This document shows, piece after piece, positions 17,605 to 24,923 of a stretch of DNA of 64,000 nucleotides. Made by a program: the position numbers and the translations under genes. Origin of the DNA: Poritiphilus flavus (GTDB lineage: Bacteria > Bacteroidota > Bacteroidia > Flavobacteriales > Flavobacteriaceae); the NCBI RefSeq assembly GCF_009901585.1, contig NZ_WXYO01000005.1, forward strand, positions 62,001 through 126,000, in the 5' to 3' direction. Each line of letters begins with the position of its first letter. Positions within the stretch are counted from its first letter, which is position 1. The notes beneath the pieces were generated by a model. The model ran no database searches, was not told where the DNA came from, and saw nothing but the letters and a program-made list of their open reading frames with translations.

Positions 17605-18963
17605 TTACTTGATCAGGTTAATCTCTACCCTTCTGTTTTGAGTTCTACCAGCTCTGGTATTGTTTGTAGCGATAGGCTTATCTTCACCGTATCCGATGGC
17701 GTTAAGTCTGTCAGATCCGATACCTTCGTTGATTAGGAAGTCTCTAACCGCATTCGCTCTTTCCTCAGAAAGTCTTTGGTTAAGCTTAGCACTACCAACG
17801 CTGTCTGTGTGACCTTCAACGGTAAACTTAGCATTTGGATACTCGTTAAGGATCTGGATGATATCTACCATTACTCCAGTAGACTCAGCTTTGATAGAAG
17901 ACTTACCAGTATCGAACAAGATAGTTCTCGCGTAGTCATTCAATTGCTTCTGAACTTCTTCAGTTACTTCAGGACATCCTGCGTTAGCAACAGTTCCGGC
18001 AACGTCTGGACACTGATCATCTTTGTCAAGAACACCGTCACCATCTCTGTCTGGCCATGGGCATCCGTTGTTTTCAGCTGGACCAGCTTCGTTAGGACAC
18101 TGATCATCTTTATCAGCTACACCGTCACCGTCAGCATCAGGACATCCGGCAAGAGCTGCAAGACCTGCTTCGTTTGGACAAGCATCGTCTTTGTCAGCGA
18201 TTCCATCACCGTCAGAATCAGGACATCCGTTCATTTCCTTAGATCCGGCTTCGTTAGGACAGCTGTCTTTGCTGTCTTCAATACCGTCACCGTCAGAATC
18301 AGGACATCCGTTGAAAGCCTCTAGACCAGCAACTTCAGGACAAGCATCGTCTTTGTCATAGATACCATCTCCATCAGTATCAGTTCCTCCGAACTTGATA
18401 GAAAGACCTCCAAGGTGTTGGAAGTGTTTTACACCGTAATCCTCAAAAGCGTGCTTGTATTGAGTCTGAAGTGTTAAACCAATGTTGTCAGAGAACCAGT
18501 AGTTAACTCCGATACCACCATTTACAGTACCGGCACCGATCTCGTCTACCCAGGTATAACCACCACCTACTTCAACGAAAGGATCTAATTTGGTGTTTTT
18601 AAGAATTTGATATTTGATTGTTCCATCAACAGCGTAGTGAGAAAGGTCGTCCGCGCTTACATCTCCTAATTTACTGATACGGTTCAAAGAACCTCTAACG
18701 CCGACAGAAAATCCATCGCCTACAGACTTCGAAACGGCAACGTAAGAAATAGATGGAAGAATGTTCCAGTGATCATTCGCGTTGAAGTACTCGCTGAAAA
18801 GAGAGCCCGTTGGATAAGAAGCGTCTGAGTCATTAGTTGGGTAAACGTCAATCGCATTTACACCAAAGCTAACCTGCCAGGGATTATTTTCATCTTGCGC
18901 TTGTACGTTGTTAAACCCTAAAATAAGTAGGCCAACAACTAATAATCTGCTAAGCTGTTTCAT
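17605..18963 (-). CDS. OmpA family outer-membrane protein with thrombospondin type 3 repeats
   Basis: A 452-residue protein. Residues 1-22 form a signal peptide ending NVQA/QD. About 25-190 is a beta-barrel-like region. Five TSP3 calcium-binding repeats (DxDGDGxxDxxDxCP) occupy about 192-330. The C-terminal OmpA peptidoglycan-binding domain (335-452) contains [22 protein letters not shown] and RNRRVEINL-like residues ([11 protein letters not shown]). Likely an abundant envelope protein linking the outer membrane to peptidoglycan. It has its own consensus promoter and terminator, consistent with high expression. Confidence 0.93.
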   Translation of the reverse strand: MKQLSRLLVVGLLILGFNNVQAQDENNPWQVSFGVNAIDVYPTNDSDASYPTGSLFSEYFNANDHWNILPSISYVAVSKSVGDGFSVGVRGSLNRISKLGDVSADDLSHYAVDGTIKYQILKNTKLDPFVEVGGGYTWVDEIGAGTVNGGIGVNYWFSDNIGLTLQTQYKHAFEDYGVKHFQHLGGLSIKFGGTDTDGDGIYDKDDACPEVAGLEAFNGCPDSDGDGIEDSKDSCPNEAGSKEMNGCPDSDGDGIADKDDACPNEAGLAALAGCPDADGDGVADKDDQCPNEAGPAENNGCPWPDRDGDGVLDKDDQCPDVAGTVANAGCPEVTEEVQKQLNDYARTILFDTGKSSIKAESTGVMVDIIQILNEYPNAKFTVEGHTDSVGSAKLNQRLSEERANAVRDFLINEGIGSDRLNAIGYGEDKPIATNNTRAGRTQNRRVEINLIK

Positions 18964-18997
18964 GTTTGAATTTTTAAGTTTAAGTGTTTATTAGCTG

Positions 18998-19029
18998 CAA
19001 ATGTAAGTTGTTAAATATTATTAACAAAA
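18998..19029 (-). promoter_or_regulatory. Consensus Bacteroidota promoter of ompA
   Basis: Read on the minus strand: TTTTG (19029-19025), exactly 19 nt, then TACATTTG (19005-18998), a perfect TAnnTTTG -7 element. It lies 34 nt upstream of the ATG. Confidence 0.8.
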
Positions 19030-19075
19030 TCAATTTCTCATTTTTTTAACGGCGTTTAAGCGGTAAAAACGGCAT

Positions 19076-20269
19076 TTAAACGATTTTTAAAGCACGCCCA
19101 ACTTCCTTAAAAGAGGCTATGGCTTTGTCTAAATGTTCCACCTCGTGAGCGGCGGATAACTGGACTCGAATCCGGGCTTTTCCTTTAGGCACAACCGGGT
19201 AAAAGAAGCCAATAACGTAAATACCTTTTTCCAGTAACATATCTGCCATTTGTTGGGACAGTTTGGCATCGTAGAGCATTACAGGCACAATAGCGGAGTC
19301 TCCTTCAATGATATCAAAACCGGCTTCTTTCATCCCCTTTTTGAAGTATCGGGTGTTGTAATCCAGCTTATCTCTTAATGCCGTGTCGTTGGCGAGCATC
19401 TCGAAAACCTTTATGGAGGCGCCAACTATAGCCGGAGCAAGGGAGTTAGAGAAAAGGTATGGCCTTGACCGTTGTCTCAGCATTTCTATGATTTCTTTCT
19501 TTCCGGTGGTGTAGCCACCCATAGCGCCTCCAAGCGCTTTACCCAGAGTTCCGGTAATAATGTCTATTCTTCCCATAACACCCTTTTCCTCCAACGTTCC
19601 TCTTCCGGTCTCCCCGATAAAACCGGTAGCGTGGCATTCATCTATCATTACCAGGGCGTCATATTGCTCTGCAAGATCACAAATGGTATCCAGAGGGGCC
19701 AGAAGGCCATCCATAGAAAAGACCCCATCAGTTACAATAATCTTAAATCTGCTGCCATCCGCTTCAGCCTGGATCAGTTGTTTTTCCAGATCTTCCATAT
19801 CACTATTGGCATAACGGTAACGCTTGGCCTTACATAGCCTGACACCGTCAATAATTGAGGCGTGGTTCAGCGAATCGGAAATTATGGCGTCTTCCGCGGT
19901 CAATAATGGTTCAAAGACACCGCCATTGGCATCGAATGCCGCTGCATATAATATGGTATCCTCTGTACCGTAAAAGTCGGCGATCTTTGCCTCGAGCTCT
20001 TTGTGTATATCCTGAGTCCCGCAAATAAAGCGAACGGAAGACATGCCGAAGCCGTGAGAATCCAGGGTATCTTTAGCGGCCTGGATAACCTCCGGGTGCG
20101 AGGATAGCCCCAGATAGTTGTTCGCACAAAAATTGATCACCTCTTCCCCGCTGGCTATGGTGATTACAGCTCCCTGTGGTGAGGTAATGACCCTTTCTTC
20201 TTTGAATAAACCGGCTTCCCGGATACTTTCTAACTCTGTTTCTAAGTGTTGCTTGATCTTTCCGTACAT
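19076..20269 (-). CDS. kbl: Glycine C-acetyltransferase (2-amino-3-ketobutyrate CoA ligase)
   Basis: A 397-residue PLP-dependent alpha-oxoamine synthase. Kbl cleaves 2-amino-3-oxobutyrate with CoA to glycine and acetyl-CoA in threonine degradation. Visible features: [14 protein letters not shown] near 48-61, [27 protein letters not shown], and the PLP lysine in [15 protein letters not shown] (about residue 240). Length is normal. It starts 19 nt after the AddA-like stop, so it is probably transcribed with it. The threonine dehydrogenase partner is not in the window. Confidence 0.93.
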   Translation of the reverse strand: MYGKIKQHLETELESIREAGLFKEERVITSPQGAVITIASGEEVINFCANNYLGLSSHPEVIQAAKDTLDSHGFGMSSVRFICGTQDIHKELEAKIADFYGTEDTILYAAAFDANGGVFEPLLTAEDAIISDSLNHASIIDGVRLCKAKRYRYANSDMEDLEKQLIQAEADGSRFKIIVTDGVFSMDGLLAPLDTICDLAEQYDALVMIDECHATGFIGETGRGTLEEKGVMGRIDIITGTLGKALGGAMGGYTTGKKEIIEMLRQRSRPYLFSNSLAPAIVGASIKVFEMLANDTALRDKLDYNTRYFKKGMKEAGFDIIEGDSAIVPVMLYDAKLSQQMADMLLEKGIYVIGFFYPVVPKGKARIRVQLSAAHEVEHLDKAIASFKEVGRALKIV

Positions 20270-20288
20270 ATATTGATAATCTTAATAC

Positions 20289-23200
20289 TTATACAAACCT
20301 TAGCGTAATATCTTCTGCGATATATACGATTATATTATTCTTTATCTCGAAACCCATCTCTTCGAGCGCCTCCGCATATGCCTTAAGCTGATGATGATGC
20401 GCTTCTTTCGGGATCCCGGTCTTATAGTCGATAATACTTGCCTGATTTCCCTGAAGTACCACCCGGTCCGGGCGCAAAATTAGGCCATTCTTTGTAATTA
20501 TCTCAACCTCATTCCTCCCTTCGGCATTCTTGTTGTAAAACGCCCTCAGTTGCCGATGTGAAATAATACTCCGGACGGTATCTCTGAGGATCTCTTCCTG
20601 ACCAGGTGGGATCTGTCCCTTGAGATCATGTGCCTTCAAGGCCTGTTCTACGTCCTCTTCAGACCCTATGTCTTCCATGATGGAATGTACCAGATTGCCC
20701 AGCTGAATAGCCTGTGCCCTCTCACTATCCCATAACATCCCGGATTTGGCTATAATGGCGAAATCCGATCGGTCTTTGGAAGTATAGCCGTGCTCAACGG
20801 TTTCCTGAACTGCTGAAAATTCCAGGGTCTTTTGTTTTGGAAGTTCTCCAAAGCTAAAAATGAGATTATTGGTAGTTCCAGGGGAGTTAGACTCAATAAA
20901 GTATTCAAACAGCTCTGAAAAGTACTTTGGGCTGGTCCGCCTGGTTTTGCTTGATTTTTTCTCGGTAAGAATATAAAGTCCCGAGATGGCACGGGTCAGG
21001 GCAACATACAGGAGGTTAAAGGTATCCAGCTCCAGTTTTTGCTGTTCGTCCTGATAGCGATCGGCAGCCTCTTGCCCGTACTGAAGAAGCTCCTGCTTTT
21101 TATTGATCAGTAGTTCTTGAAACCCTTCAAAATTTTGTTCCTCCACAGTTATCCAAAGTTTGGGATCAATCTCTTCGTATATATTGGAATTTGCAAAGGG
21201 ATATATGACTATAGGAAATTCAAGCCCCTTGGCTTTGTGTATGGTCATAATCCTGACGGCATTGAGATCTTCCGGCGCAGAGATACTAAGGGAGTCCTTC
21301 TTTTTTTGCCAGTGTTCCAGGAATACGGGAATGCCCGCACCCTTAGACTGCTCAACCAGCAAAACCTCATCCAGTAAATGTGTGAGATAGGCATCCGAGC
21401 TTTCCGCAAGGCGAAATTGCCGTATGGAATACTCCAGGCCGTCGTATACAGAAAGCTGTGAAAGCAAATCCGCATTGAAACCGAATGCCTCCCTAAGGTA
21501 GGAAGGTAATTTTGCCAGGTTCCGCAAAATGAACTGATGCTTTTCGTCTACATCGACAGCCAGGAATCGAAGTAACTCAAAACGATGCTCATATTCTTCG
21601 GGTTGCAGATTGTGCAGTAGTAAATTGATCAGAAAACGCACTTTTGTACTATTTGCAAGCAAAAGGGTTTCCGAAGACACCATGGGGATGCCGTTTTGCA
21701 TCAGAACGTCTGAAACCAGAAGTCCCTGTTTCCGTTTTCGGGTAAGAATACAAATATCTTTATAAAGGTAATTTCGCTCCCTCACCTCATTGATGATCTG
21801 AACTACCTTTCTGCAATAAGTAGTGTCCGGATCGGGATCGTTTTCAAGAAATTCCAGCTGTATGTAGCCCCCTTTGGCGGGGTTGAACTCCTGCCGGCTT
21901 TCCGCATAAAGGGACTGGTACTCCGGCTTGGACAAGAAGGAAGAGATGCTGCTGAAAAAAGAATTGTTGAATTTTACGATCTCCTCACGGCTCCTGTAGT
22001 TTCTCGGAAGCGTATGGACATCCGGAGCAACGGTAAAGGGATTGGTCTTTAAATTGATCAGGTTTAAGAATTGCTCGGCACGCCCTCCGCGCCAGCGGTA
22101 AATGGCCTGCTTGGCATCCCCTACCAGGGTCAGGGAACCGACTTTGCCCTGTTCATCTACACTTTCAAGAGCGTTGGATATGAGCGGGATCAGGTTATTC
22201 CATTGCATTTGGGAGGTATCCTGAAACTCATCGATAAAATAATGGCGATATTTTTCCCCCAGTCTTTCATATATATAAGGTGCAGGCTGGTCTTTGATCT
22301 CACGGGAGATCAATTGGTTAAATGCCGAGATTGGCAACTGCTCGCGTTCCTTTTCCAGTGCGCTTAACTCTCTTTGTATCGCGTTCAGGACGGTCATAGG
22401 TACGATATTGCCGTGGGCATTCTTCAGCATGGATCTTCTGAAAAAATCGCTCTTGATCCGCGAGAACAAGGCTGTAAAATCCGGCATCAACCCATCCATC
22501 AAACTTTTTTTACCCTCATCCGTACTTTTGTTGTATAAAGGTACCGAACCAAAATTCTGTTTCCATCCGGCCTTGAAATCTACGAAAAGGTCGCCCTCAG
22601 CTATCCGTAGGATGAACTTAGGGAACCAGGCGGATTTGAAATCTTCAAATTGCAGTTGATTCTCGTGAATGATTTCCAGGATCTGTTTCGCTTTGAGTTT
22701 CATTCGCTCTTCAGCCACCGCAATTTCCTGGAGCAATACTTTTCTCAGAGCTAAAAAGTCTTCGGTGTTTTTAACCTTGAGCGGTTCAAGATGTTCGGTT
22801 TGGGACTCCTCGAACAGTAGTTTACCCACTTTGGTGAGGTCTGTGGTAATTTCCCAATGCCTGTCTTCGTCTGCCTTGTCCAGGGCGAAGGCAATAAGCA
22901 GGGCGGTAAGCTTTTTGTCTTCCCCGGCTTTGTTCAATAAACGTTCAATGGCCTCATCCAGGAGAGCATTGGTATCCAGGACCACTTCAAAATTGCTCGG
23001 AAGTCTCAGGTCTTTGGCAAAAGTGCGGATAAGCCTGTGGTTGAACTTGTCTATGGTAGAAATGTCAAAGAAGGCATAGTTGTGAAGGATCTCTTTTAGT
23101 TTATGAGAAGACCTTTGCCGCAGTTGTTCTGAGGAAAAATCCAGCTCTTTCTCCAAGGCCTCAAAAAGCGGTTCGGCATTCGGACTGCATTTGGGTTGGC

Positions 23201-23396
23201 TGAACTCAAAGAGGCTCCCCAATATGCGCTGCTTCATTTCGTTGACGGCCTTATTGGTAAAAGTTACCCCGAGAATCTGTCTAAAACTGCGTGCCTGATC
23301 CGAAGAAAGAATGATTTTCAGATAGGCTTTTACCAATGTAAAAGTCTTTCCGGAGCCTGCGGAAGCATTGAAGATCTTAAAGGAAGTTTCCGGCAC
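20289..23396 (-). CDS. AddA-like UvrD/Rep superfamily helicase-nuclease
   Basis: A 1035-residue superfamily 1A helicase. Walker A is ASAGSGKT (about 10-17), the DEFQDTS motif II is near 392, VGDAKQAIYRWRGG is motif III, and TIHKAKGLEFPIVIYP is a late helicase motif. The C-terminal RecB-like nuclease has RPDRVV and IIDYKTG near 990 with QLKAYAEAL. It pairs with the AddB-like protein for recombinational repair. The start is GTG at 23396: Walker A begins nine residues later and no ATG lies between. Followed by kbl on the same strand. Confidence 0.9.
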   Translation of the reverse strand: MPETSFKIFNASAGSGKTFTLVKAYLKIILSSDQARSFRQILGVTFTNKAVNEMKQRILGSLFEFSQPKCSPNAEPLFEALEKELDFSSEQLRQRSSHKLKEILHNYAFFDISTIDKFNHRLIRTFAKDLRLPSNFEVVLDTNALLDEAIERLLNKAGEDKKLTALLIAFALDKADEDRHWEITTDLTKVGKLLFEESQTEHLEPLKVKNTEDFLALRKVLLQEIAVAEERMKLKAKQILEIIHENQLQFEDFKSAWFPKFILRIAEGDLFVDFKAGWKQNFGSVPLYNKSTDEGKKSLMDGLMPDFTALFSRIKSDFFRRSMLKNAHGNIVPMTVLNAIQRELSALEKEREQLPISAFNQLISREIKDQPAPYIYERLGEKYRHYFIDEFQDTSQMQWNNLIPLISNALESVDEQGKVGSLTLVGDAKQAIYRWRGGRAEQFLNLINLKTNPFTVAPDVHTLPRNYRSREEIVKFNNSFFSSISSFLSKPEYQSLYAESRQEFNPAKGGYIQLEFLENDPDPDTTYCRKVVQIINEVRERNYLYKDICILTRKRKQGLLVSDVLMQNGIPMVSSETLLLANSTKVRFLINLLLHNLQPEEYEHRFELLRFLAVDVDEKHQFILRNLAKLPSYLREAFGFNADLLSQLSVYDGLEYSIRQFRLAESSDAYLTHLLDEVLLVEQSKGAGIPVFLEHWQKKKDSLSISAPEDLNAVRIMTIHKAKGLEFPIVIYPFANSNIYEEIDPKLWITVEEQNFEGFQELLINKKQELLQYGQEAADRYQDEQQKLELDTFNLLYVALTRAISGLYILTEKKSSKTRRTSPKYFSELFEYFIESNSPGTTNNLIFSFGELPKQKTLEFSAVQETVEHGYTSKDRSDFAIIAKSGMLWDSERAQAIQLGNLVHSIMEDIGSEEDVEQALKAHDLKGQIPPGQEEILRDTVRSIISHRQLRAFYNKNAEGRNEVEIITKNGLILRPDRVVLQGNQASIIDYKTGIPKEAHHHQLKAYAEALEEMGFEIKNNIIVYIAEDITLRFV

Positions 23397-23473
23397 TTCG
23401 TTTTCTCTGCAAAATAAGGAATCTTATAGAGTTCTTATTATAGTTTAAGAGGAATAAATTGGTCAAAAAGCAG

Positions 23474-23481
23474 TAAATTTG
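23474..23481 (+). promoter_or_regulatory. Promoter -7 element of the superoxide dismutase gene
   Basis: TAAATTTG is a perfect TAnnTTTG, 37 nt before the start codon. The -33 box is not clear. Confidence 0.6.
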
Positions 23482-23517
23482 AAGAACATGATTTATTAAC
23501 TTAAAAACATAAAAAAT

Positions 23518-24126
23518 ATGGCTTTTGAATTACCGGCATTACCATACGCCTACGATGCCCTGGAACCGAATATAGATGCCAGAACCATGGAGATACACCA
23601 TACAAAGCATCACAACGGTTATACCACGAAACTCAATGGCGCTATAGAGGGAACACCACTTGCCGACCAGTCCATAGAATCCATTTTGACCAATCTCGAT
23701 ATGAGCAATGGGGCCGTGCGAAATAATGGAGGTGGATTTTTCAATCACGCGCTTTTCTGGGAGATCATGTCTCCGGATGGTGGCGTAAGCCCTACGGGCG
23801 ACCTTGCCGCTGCCATTGACGAGGCTTTCGGATCTTTTGATGGCTTCAAAGAAAAATTCAGCAACGCGGCCGCCACAAGATTTGGTTCAGGTTGGGCCTG
23901 GTTGTGTGTACATCCGGGGGGCAAACTAGAAGTGTGTTCTACACCTAATCAGGATAACCCCTTAATGCCCGATACCGGTTGCGAAGGATATCCCATCCTG
24001 GGGCTAGATGTCTGGGAACATGCTTATTACCTTAATTACCAGAATAGAAGGCCTGACTACATCAATGCCTTTTACAATGTGATTAACTGGGAACAAGTAG
24101 CGAAAAACTACGAAGCAAATAAGTAA
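23518..24126 (+). CDS. sod: Superoxide dismutase (Fe/Mn type)
   Basis: A 202-residue cytoplasmic enzyme dismutating superoxide to O2 and H2O2. Metal ligands are in HHTKHHNGY (His near 27), in [11 protein letters not shown] (His near 76), and in the [15 protein letters not shown] signature (Asp and His near 162-166). SGWAWLCV is typical. Metal choice between Fe and Mn cannot be settled by eye. It has its own promoter and a strong terminator, so it is monocistronic. Confidence 0.95.
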   Translation: MAFELPALPYAYDALEPNIDARTMEIHHTKHHNGYTTKLNGAIEGTPLADQSIESILTNLDMSNGAVRNNGGGFFNHALFWEIMSPDGGVSPTGDLAAAIDEAFGSFDGFKEKFSNAAATRFGSGWAWLCVHPGGKLEVCSTPNQDNPLMPDTGCEGYPILGLDVWEHAYYLNYQNRRPDYINAFYNVINWEQVAKNYEANK

Positions 24127-24157
24127 AAACAGCTTCAGATCGTTTCGGTCATAAAAC

Positions 24158-24198
24158 AAAAAAACCACCTGGCTTTATGCACAGGTGGTTTTTTTATT
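24158..24198 (+). terminator. Rho-independent terminator of sod
   Basis: CCACCTG (24165-24171) pairs with CAGGTGG (24182-24188), extended by A/T pairs to about 14 bp and followed by seven T. The A run on the other side could also stop transcripts arriving on the minus strand. Confidence 0.88.
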
Positions 24199-24202
24199 GG
24201 AA

Positions 24203-24276
24203 ATAGAAAAGGGTGGAGAAGAATCCACCCTTTTCGTCCCAAATCTTACCATAAACTTAACCTACTTATGCTATGG
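24203..24276 (-). ncRNA. Small RNA repeat, copy 1 (putative)
   Basis: On the minus strand a block of about 40 nt begins CCATAGCATAAGTAGG and ends AAGATTTGGG. It runs into a 12-bp hairpin (GAAAAGGGTGGA/TCCACCCTTTTC) with a T-rich 3' arm. A 5-nt gap separates its 5' end from a promoter box. The same layout recurs twice upstream. In this copy the conserved ATG (24252) opens only 25 codons, ending inside the sod terminator. No family was recognised; Flavo-1 RNA of Flavobacteria is one candidate to test. Confidence 0.65.
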
Positions 24277-24281
24277 CATTA

Positions 24282-24312
24282 CTAAATTACTGGTATTGTG
24301 AGAAATAACAAA
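24282..24312 (-). promoter_or_regulatory. Promoter of small RNA copy 1
   Basis: Minus strand: TTTG (24312-24309), exactly 19 nt, then TAATTTAG (24289-24282), one mismatch from TAnnTTTG. It lies 5 nt before the conserved CCATAGC start. Confidence 0.65.
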
Positions 24313-24328
24313 GAAATTTTAGGAAATT

Positions 24329-24457
24329 TTATAATTCAAACTGCGAAGTTACGGGCGTTTTGAAGGCGTACACCCAGTAAATCACAGGAATAGCGATAAT
24401 TACCGCAAATAAAAAAGGCAGGATAACATCCTGCCTTTTTTCCCCAAATCTTACCAT
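24329..24457 (-). CDS. Possible 42-residue membrane peptide encoded from small RNA copy 2
   Basis: The ATG conserved in all three repeats opens MVRFGEKRQD, then a strongly hydrophobic run (VILPFLFAVIIAIPVIYWVY) and the tail AFKTPVTSQFEL. The frame runs straight through the 14-bp terminator hairpin of copy 2. One transmembrane helix is predicted. Copies 1 and 3 give unrelated, non-hydrophobic tails, so this may be a real small gene whose 5' end was adopted by the repeat, or chance. No Shine-Dalgarno is expected in this phylum. Confidence 0.35.
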   Translation of the reverse strand: MVRFGEKRQDVILPFLFAVIIAIPVIYWVYAFKTPVTSQFEL

Positions 24458-24481
24458 GAACTTAACCTACTTATGCTATGG
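24408..24481 (-). ncRNA. Small RNA repeat, copy 2 (putative)
   Basis: Nearly identical to copy 3 over the 40-nt block (minus-strand start CCATAGC at 24481), followed by a perfect 14-bp hairpin (AAAAAAGGCAGGAT/ATCCTGCCTTTTTT, loop of 3). The stem sequence differs from copies 1 and 3 but pairing is fully kept, indicating selection on structure. The unit is about 74 nt long. Confidence 0.65.
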
Positions 24482-24486
24482 TTCTC

Positions 24487-24494
24487 CAAAAGTA
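24487..24494 (-). promoter_or_regulatory. -7 promoter element of small RNA copy 2
   Basis: Minus strand TACTTTTG, an exact TAnnTTTG, 5 nt upstream of the conserved CCATAGC. The -33 region is T-rich without a clear TTTG. Confidence 0.6.
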
Positions 24495-24745
24495 GGCTAA
24501 GAGAAGGAAGTGAAAAAAGGTTTTGGACAAACGTCTTTTAATTTGGTTGAAATGCGCACAGCAGTATTTTAAAGCACAAAAACTGAAGAAAACGTGTACA
24601 AAATCCACCCCTAAAACCAATAATTCGCACTGTACTTTTCAGATGAAATCTAATTCTACCTCGTGCGTTCTAAAAATTGACTCGGATTCCGCGGGAATTG
24701 TAAGAAAATGAGGGGTGAGTTTGAAGGAAGATATAATCGTGTAAA

Positions 24746-24819
24746 AATAAAAAAGGTGGAGTAGCCTCCACCTTTTTTGCCCCAAATCTTACCATGAACT
24801 TAACCTACTTATGCTATGG
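24746..24819 (-). ncRNA. Small RNA repeat, copy 3 (putative)
   Basis: Same 40-nt block starting CCATAGC at 24819 on the minus strand, then a perfect 13-bp hairpin (AAAAAAGGTGGAG/CTCCACCTTTTTT, loop of 4). The conserved ATG (24795) opens a 41-codon frame ending at 24670 that lacks hydrophobic character. Of the three units it lies closest to the amidophosphoribosyltransferase-like gene, about 105 nt after its stop. Confidence 0.65.
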
Positions 24820-24824
24820 CAAGT

Positions 24825-24832
24825 CTAAAGTA
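24825..24832 (-). promoter_or_regulatory. -7 promoter element of small RNA copy 3
   Basis: Minus strand TACTTTAG, one mismatch from TAnnTTTG, 5 nt upstream of the conserved block as in the other two copies. Confidence 0.55.
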
Positions 24833-24878
24833 AATGCCTGAAACGCTTTGCGACTAAAAACCCGATAAAATGTAGATA

Positions 24879-24918
24879 TTATCGATGAAATGCACAATTT
24901 TATGCAGTTTATCGATAA
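24879..24918. repeat. Imperfect 16-bp inverted repeat downstream of the PurF-like gene
   Basis: TTATCGATGAAATGCA (24879-24894) and TGCAGTTTATCGATAA (24903-24918) pair at 14 of 16 positions plus one G-U, with an 8-nt loop. It begins 5 nt after the stop on the minus strand. There is no T run, so it may protect the 3' end or bind a protein rather than terminate. Confidence 0.5.
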
Positions 24919-24923
24919 ACTGT

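Noticed and set aside
24456-24497. Plus-strand peptide starting MNLTYLCYG in copies 2 and 3 of the repeat
   Set aside because: Copy 1 has ATA in place of the ATG, the frames end within 15 codons, and promoter and terminator signals point to the opposite strand.
24523-24711. Plus-strand 62-codon frame between small RNA copies 2 and 3
   Set aside because: It needs a TTG start, has low-complexity Lys/Thr/Ser content and no recognisable domain; it runs against the transcription direction supported by the repeats.
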